Assembly (NCBI GenBank): GCA_900552845.1 | Contig: USBC01000052.1 | Location: forward strand, 1-10,528 | Source: an uncultured Oscillospiraceae bacterium | GTDB taxonomy: Bacteria; Bacillota; Clostridia; Oscillospirales; Ruminococcaceae | Length of the DNA stretch: 10,528 bases | Direction of reading: 5' to 3' | Part shown: positions 7,362-10,528 of the stretch, piece by piece | Position numbering within the stretch: position 1 is the first letter of the stretch | Layout of the letters: each line of letters opens with the position of its first letter | Program-made: the position numbers and the translations under genes | Notes under the pieces: model-generated | What the model was told of the DNA's origin: nothing | Database searches by the model: none | Seen by the model: only the letters and a program-made list of their open reading frames with translations

Positions 7362-7602
7362 GTTTTTTTCCTCTCTTTCTTGGTTTGGCGTTTGCATTGT
7401 GTATTGTATGCCGCCCGTTCCGGCTTATGAGAGGAACATTTCGCCAGCTTGCAGCAGACGCAGTATATTACGGAGAACAAGCATCGATCGCCGAGAAGTG
7501 AATTTTCGGCGCTGTTTTCGCTTCACAAATCCGTTCTTTTATCATTCCCCGCGTTTCCTTATAAAAATGCACGAATAAAAGCCGCTTTTTTTTCTTTAGC
7601 TC

Positions 7603-7630
7603 TTGACTTTTTCCGCAAAACCGTTATAAT
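7603..7630 (+). promoter_or_regulatory. Promoter of the tRNA-Gln (and perhaps tRNA-Pro) genes
   Basis: TTGACT (7603-7608) and a perfect TATAAT (7625-7630) are 16 bases apart. Transcription should start near 7637, about nine bases before the mature tRNA-Gln. Confidence 0.85.
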
Positions 7631-7645
7631 AATTCATGTTGCTAT

Positions 7646-7719
7646 TGCCCGATTGTGTAAAGGTAGCACGACAGACTCTGACTCTGTTTGTCTGGGTTCG
7701 AATCCTAGTCGGGCAACCA
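7646..7719 (+). tRNA. tRNA-Gln (anticodon CUG)
   Basis: The acceptor arms TGCCCGA (7646-7652) and TCGGGCA (7709-7715) pair fully, including the U1-A72 pair typical of tRNA-Gln, and CCA is encoded (7717-7719). The anticodon arm ACAGA / TCTGT (7671-7687) carries loop CTCTGAC, so the anticodon is CTG (7678-7680) and the tRNA reads CAG codons. The T arm has GGTTCGAATCC. Confidence 0.95.
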
Positions 7720-7722
7720 CAG

Positions 7723-7757
7723 AACCCTCGCCGTTTATGATAGCAGCGGGGGTTTTT
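7723..7757 (+). terminator. Terminator-like hairpin between the two tRNA genes
   Basis: AACCCTCGC (7723-7731) pairs with GCGGGGGTT (7746-7754) over nine positions with one T-G wobble, followed by five T (7753-7757). It begins four bases after tRNA-Gln. It may be leaky, because tRNA-Pro has no obvious promoter of its own. Confidence 0.7.
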
Positions 7758-7761
7758 CCAA

Positions 7762-7838
7762 CGGGATGTGGCTCAGCTTGGTAGAGCGCTGCGTTCGGGA
7801 CGCAGAGGTCGCAGGTTCAAATCCTGTCATCCCGACCA
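7762..7838 (+). tRNA. tRNA-Pro (anticodon CGG)
   Basis: The acceptor arms CGGGATG (7762-7768) and CATCCCG (7828-7834) pair fully, with CCA encoded (7836-7838). The anticodon arm CTGCG / CGCAG holds loop TTCGGGA, so the anticodon is CGG (7796-7798), for CCG codons. The D loop and GGTTCAAATCC T loop are normal. A -10-like TATGAT (7736-7741) lies upstream but no -35 box matches it. Confidence 0.95.
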
Positions 7839-7839
7839 T

Positions 7840-7893
7840 ATCGAGTGTTCTTAACCAACCTGAGAGTTGGATGAGGACACTCGATTTCTTTTT
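7840..7893 (+). terminator. Rho-independent terminator after tRNA-Pro
   Basis: ATCGAGTGT (7840-7848) pairs with ACACTCGAT (7877-7885). An inner CCAAC / GTTGG stem caps it, and a T-rich run TTTCTTTTT (7885-7893) follows. It starts two bases past the tRNA CCA end. Confidence 0.85.
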
Positions 7894-7919
7894 GCCTTTT
7901 TGTACCTCTTTGTATGTAT

Positions 7920-7944
7920 GAGCAGGAATTGTCCTGCTCTTTTT
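7920..7944 (+). terminator. Perfect hairpin at the recombinase 3' end, plus-strand terminator
   Basis: GAGCAGGA (7920-7927) and TCCTGCTC (7932-7939) form a perfect 8-base stem with an ATTG loop, followed by TTTTT (7940-7944). The T-run makes it a terminator for plus-strand transcription. It lies one base past the recombinase stop on the minus strand, where no T-run follows, so it may shield the element from host transcription or only stabilise the 3' end. Confidence 0.7.
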
Positions 7945-7945
7945 G

Positions 7946-9652
7946 TTATGCCGATTGTGCATTCGGAACATATTCCACGGCAACGCCTTTTCGGATTTCC
8001 TCCCGGTAATTGTGCTGTCTTGCAAGACTCGGCAATTCCAGATACCCTACAAACTTATAGTGTATCTTTATCATTTGTTTGCGGTTTTTGCCCGTCCCGG
8101 TCACTTCGTACACATCTATGCGGTCAATGAGTTCCCGCAGCAGCGGTGCAGTCAGCTTATCCATCTGCATAAATTTCCGAACGGCGGCAATGAATTTTTC
8201 TTTTCCAAGCTGCATTTCATCCACCTCCGACAGGCGTTTACGGTATGCGGAGATTTTCTCTTTCAATTCCAAGCGTTCCGTCTCGTACTTGCCCGAAAAC
8301 CGCATAAACATCTCGTCGCTCAGCTTGCCCGATACATTGTCCTCATAGCACTTAATGCACAGCTCCGCTACCTGCTCACTGCGAACAATACACTTTTGCA
8401 GTTCACTCTCAATGTGCTTTTTCTCCTTGAGAATATCCGCATTGGTTTTATCGGCGAGCAGCATGGCAAAGCTTTCTTCGTCATCGCACAGACATTTGGA
8501 TAAGCGGCGAAGCTCCAGCATTACCACCTGCTCAATAGCGTCGGCTCTGAGATAATGGGTCGAGCTGCAAGTTCCTCGGTTGCCGTGATAATTGCCGCAC
8601 ATAAAGAACGGTATATCTTCCTTATCGTGCTTAATGTTAAACCACAGTTTCCGTCCGCAATCGGCGCAGTAAAGCAAGTCACAGAACATATTGCGTTCCC
8701 AATTCTCCGGCTTTGGATTACGGCGGCGGGTTTTGCCGATCAGCTTTTGCACCTGTTCAAACACCTCACGGTCAATGATCGGTTCGTGGACATTTTTGAA
8801 AATCGCCCATTTATCCTCGGGATTAGCATACCTTGTTTTGTTCTTAAAGGATTTAGAGCAGGTCTTAAAATTAATAATATCCCCGCAGTATTCCTGCTGT
8901 GCAAGGATTTTGGATACCGTTGTCTTGCACCATTTGTACGGATTCGGCTGTGTTTTCTTTCCGCCTCTCGGCAGCCCTTTGCTTTGCCAATATGCCATCG
9001 GGACAAGCACCTTTTTCTCCTGCAGGATGCGGGCAATCGTTTCGGCGCCCTTTCCCTCTAAGGTCATTTTGAAAATATCCTTTACCACTTCCGCCGCTTC
9101 GGGGTCTATGATCCACTTCTTTTTGTTTTCTGGACTTTTCATATATCCATACGGCGGTTGAGATAACGGCTCTCCGGAAGTGCCACGGATGCGGTGCGCC
9201 GAACGCACCTTGCGGCTGATGTCACGGGCATACATTTCGTTCATTACATTCTTAAACGGGGCAATCTCGTTCTCTCCCTCATCGCTGTCAACTAAATCGT
9301 TGATTGCTATGAACCGAACATTATGATCCGGGAAATAGATGTCCGTGTATTGCCCGACGGTAACATAGTCACGCCCAAGTCGGGATAGATCCTTGACGAT
9401 AACCGTGGACACATAGCCCATTTCAATATCGTCAAGCATTGCCTGAAAGCCGGGGCGGTCAAACCGAGTGCCCGTGATACCGTCATCCACATAAAAATGA
9501 GTATTGGAAAATCCGTTTTCTTTTGCATACTTCGTGAGCATTTTGCGCTGATTGACAATGGAGTTGCTGTCGCCGTCCCCACCGTCGTCACGGGACAGAC
9601 GGCAATAAAGCGCCGTTATCCCTGTTTGTTCGCTTTTCTTTTTCGACTGCAT
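7946..9652 (-). CDS. Large serine recombinase (site-specific integrase, DUF4368 tail)
   Basis: This 568-residue protein should cut and rejoin DNA at two attachment sites to insert and excise the mobile element. The N-terminal resolvase domain (about 10-150) has ALYCRLSRDD with catalytic Ser20 and Arg18, and DLSRLGRDY with Arg91 and Arg94. The recombinase domain begins near PPYGYMKSPE (166-175). A zinc ribbon has Cys329, Cys332, Cys352 and Cys362. A charged coiled coil spans about 402-481. The C-terminus (about 496-561, LLRELIDRIDVYEV) resembles DUF4368, found in recombinases of clostridial elements related to Tn4451 and Tn1549. The start at 9652 has AAGGAGG four bases upstream; an in-frame GTG at 9679 is less likely. 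Its start lies inside the preceding small gene, suggesting coupled translation. It looks complete. Confidence 0.95.
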   Translation of the reverse strand: MQSKKKSEQTGITALYCRLSRDDGGDGDSNSIVNQRKMLTKYAKENGFSNTHFYVDDGITGTRFDRPGFQAMLDDIEMGYVSTVIVKDLSRLGRDYVTVGQYTDIYFPDHNVRFIAINDLVDSDEGENEIAPFKNVMNEMYARDISRKVRSAHRIRGTSGEPLSQPPYGYMKSPENKKKWIIDPEAAEVVKDIFKMTLEGKGAETIARILQEKKVLVPMAYWQSKGLPRGGKKTQPNPYKWCKTTVSKILAQQEYCGDIINFKTCSKSFKNKTRYANPEDKWAIFKNVHEPIIDREVFEQVQKLIGKTRRRNPKPENWERNMFCDLLYCADCGRKLWFNIKHDKEDIPFFMCGNYHGNRGTCSSTHYLRADAIEQVVMLELRRLSKCLCDDEESFAMLLADKTNADILKEKKHIESELQKCIVRSEQVAELCIKCYEDNVSGKLSDEMFMRFSGKYETERLELKEKISAYRKRLSEVDEMQLGKEKFIAAVRKFMQMDKLTAPLLRELIDRIDVYEVTGTGKNRKQMIKIHYKFVGYLELPSLARQHNYREEIRKGVAVEYVPNAQSA

Positions 9653-9888
9653 AAGTCCTCCTTCCCGGCAGTCGAACACACATATTCCGCTGCCATTTTA
9701 TCGCTGAAAATTTCGCCGGTCAAATCTGTGAAATCACCGGTGATCGTCCGTTCAAAGCGGTTTTTAATGGTTATACCGGATATTTTCGGCTGAAACTCTG
9801 AAAGTACCGTAAAAGTCACATTGCCGATTTTGTATTCGTGCGGATTGCCGTCGGATATGCCGACGATCCAATTTGTTTGATTTTTCAT
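9616..9888 (-). CDS. Small protein of unknown function upstream of the recombinase
   Basis: I do not recognise this 90-residue protein with confidence. It has no signal peptide or membrane helix. Residues 18-32 (EYKIGNVTFTVLSEF) read like a short beta hairpin and faintly recall the TnpW family of Tn4451-like elements, but the match is too weak to name. Residues 62-78 (FSDKMAAEYVCSTAGKE) look helical with Cys71, and the tail is basic (CSRKRKANK). AAGGAGG lies eight bases before the start. It starts 13 bases after the ParB-like gene and its last 37 bases overlap the recombinase start in another frame, so the three genes are probably one operon. An accessory or directionality role is possible but is inference. 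Confidence 0.8.
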   Translation of the reverse strand: MKNQTNWIVGISDGNPHEYKIGNVTFTVLSEFQPKISGITIKNRFERTITGDFTDLTGEIFSDKMAAEYVCSTAGKEDLCSRKRKANKQG

Positions 9889-9901
9889 TGTCGAGTCCTC
9901 C

Positions 9902-10528
9902 TTACCTTTCGTCCCGATTACGCTGACGGATTAAGAATTTGCGGTAATGCTCGCAAGCTTTGAGGATAAAATCCTCAAGTTGTTTCGCATCAGCGTTCGG
10001 CGCGTATTTTCGTAGTTTTTCGGTTGAGATTTTAATGGTTTCCCTCTGATTTGCCTTTTCACGAGAGAGAATTTCGCTAATATTATCAGCCGTGAGATTT
10101 CCATCCTGATACCTTTTTTTCATTTCAACGGCTTGTGCATAGGACGGTGTGCAATCGTTCATTTCGCATTGCTCCAAGACGGCATATTGTTCTTTGTCGC
10201 CGAGATAGGACAAAGCCTCGCCGACCATAAGCGCAATTTTGCCCTCGTCCATCAGGTCAAGCAGTTCGGGGATAAGGTGGGTCAGGCGGATATAACGATA
10301 AACTGTATCTCGGCTTTCGCCCGAGCAATTTCCGATTTCCGTTGCGGTATCCAACTTTGTCGCAAGTTGCGACAAAGTTAAATCCGTCCGTTTGCCTTGA
10401 TGGGACAGAGCCTCCATTTTCAGCTTATAGGCAAACGCTTTTTCGGAGGGTAAAATATGCTCTCGGTGGAGGTTGCTGTCCACCACAGCAATGGCGGCAG
10501 AATCCCGGTCAAGGGCATAAATCAAGGC
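9902..10528 (-). CDS. ParB/Spo0J-family partition protein, C-terminal part
   Basis: The gene runs off the right edge; 208 residues of its C-terminal part are seen. The segment DSNLHREHILPSEKAFAYKLK (about 17-37) matches ParB box II, which follows the GERR box lying outside the window. A helix-turn-helix region follows (about 50-105): SGESRDTVYRYIRLTHLIPELLDLMDEGKIAL is characteristic of the ParB proteins of clostridial integrative elements. The rest (about 110-208) is charged and helical. In that setting ParB binds a centromere-like site and helps the excised element to be kept or transferred. The codons AAG before the stop overlap nothing; the next gene begins 13 bases on. A perfect 27-base palindrome lies inside the helix-turn-helix coding region. 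Confidence 0.88.
   Translation of the reverse strand, partial: ALIYALDRDSAAIAVVDSNLHREHILPSEKAFAYKLKMEALSHQGKRTDLTLSQLATKLDTATEIGNCSGESRDTVYRYIRLTHLIPELLDLMDEGKIALMVGEALSYLGDKEQYAVLEQCEMNDCTPSYAQAVEMKKRYQDGNLTADNISEILSREKANQRETIKISTEKLRKYAPNADAKQLEDFILKACEHYRKFLIRQRNRDER
9960..9978. repeat. 8-base inverted repeat near the ParB-like gene 3' end
   Basis: TTGAGGAT (9960-9967) and ATCCTCAA (9971-9978) pair perfectly around AAA. It lies inside the coding sequence (LEDFILK) and no T-run follows, so it does not look like a terminator. Confidence 0.6.
10353..10379. repeat. 27-base perfect palindrome inside the ParB-like gene
   Basis: AACTTTGTCGCAA (10353-10365) and TTGCGACAAAGTT (10367-10379) are exact reverse complements around a single G. 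It encodes LSQLATKL in the ParB helix-turn-helix region. It could be a protein-binding site or an RNA hairpin; function is unknown. Confidence 0.85.

Noticed and set aside
7403..7434. Possible sigma-G promoter of the spore-protein gene
   Set aside because: A CATACAA -10-like box exists but no matching -35 box lies at the right distance.
7490..7510. Hairpin GCCGAGAA / TTTTCGGC upstream of the tRNA promoter
   Set aside because: It has a mismatch and no good T-run, and no gene ends there.
7735..8025. Minus-strand frame of 96 codons crossing tRNA-Pro
   Set aside because: Its GMTGFEPATSASRTQRSTKLSHIP segment is the antisense translation of a tRNA gene, a known false protein; it also overlaps the recombinase end.
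9733..9744. 12-base palindrome ATCACCGGTGAT inside the small gene
   Set aside because: It is short enough to arise by chance in coding DNA and has no partner copy seen nearby.

Overview
The window looks like a chromosomal segment of an endospore-forming, anaerobic-type Bacillota (class Clostridia, perhaps an Oscillospiraceae/Ruminococcaceae-like gut bacterium). Three things suggest this: a gene for an alpha/beta-type small acid-soluble spore protein, textbook sigma-A promoters with strong AGGAGG-type ribosome binding sites, and a large serine recombinase with a ParB-like gene of the kind carried by clostridial integrative elements. The genus cannot be fixed from the sequence alone.

Layout, left to right. 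Bases 1-77 are the 3' end of a 5S rRNA gene, so an rRNA operon ends here, closed by a strong hairpin terminator. A 12-helix MFS-type transporter follows on the plus strand (154-1347). A terminator that can serve both strands (1448-1480) separates it from a run of minus-strand housekeeping genes: glycyl-tRNA synthetase with its own promoter; a GT8-type glycosyltransferase placed 22 bases behind the membrane AAA+ protease FtsH, probably as an ftsH-GT8 operon; and a short-chain dehydrogenase with its own promoter and terminator. Next are a frame-broken Gly/Leu/Asp-rich small ORF and a spore-protein gene, also on the minus strand. A plus-strand tRNA pair, Gln(CUG) and Pro(CGG), closes the host-like part.

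From about 7,890 to the right edge the window appears to hold one end of an integrative and probably conjugative element. Three minus-strand genes are packed together: a ParB-family protein (cut by the window edge), a 90-residue unrecognised protein, and a large serine recombinase of the DUF4368-tailed type whose start lies inside the 90-residue gene. The base composition is visibly more AT-rich than the host genes. The element end should lie between the tRNA-Pro gene and the recombinase stop.

Three minus-strand promoters (glyS, ftsH, SDR gene) share the same design: a TTGAC(T/G) -35 box, a 17-base spacer and a good -10 box. No stretch over 300 bases is empty. The 7398-7602 gap, between the spore-protein gene and the tRNA promoter, holds only a weak hairpin (7490-7510). 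I see no CRISPR array, no insertion sequence and no T-box or other riboswitch. No entirely new system is evident. The items most worth a second look are the broken repeat protein at 6900-7110, the 27-base perfect palindrome inside the ParB gene, and the small protein overlapping the recombinase start.
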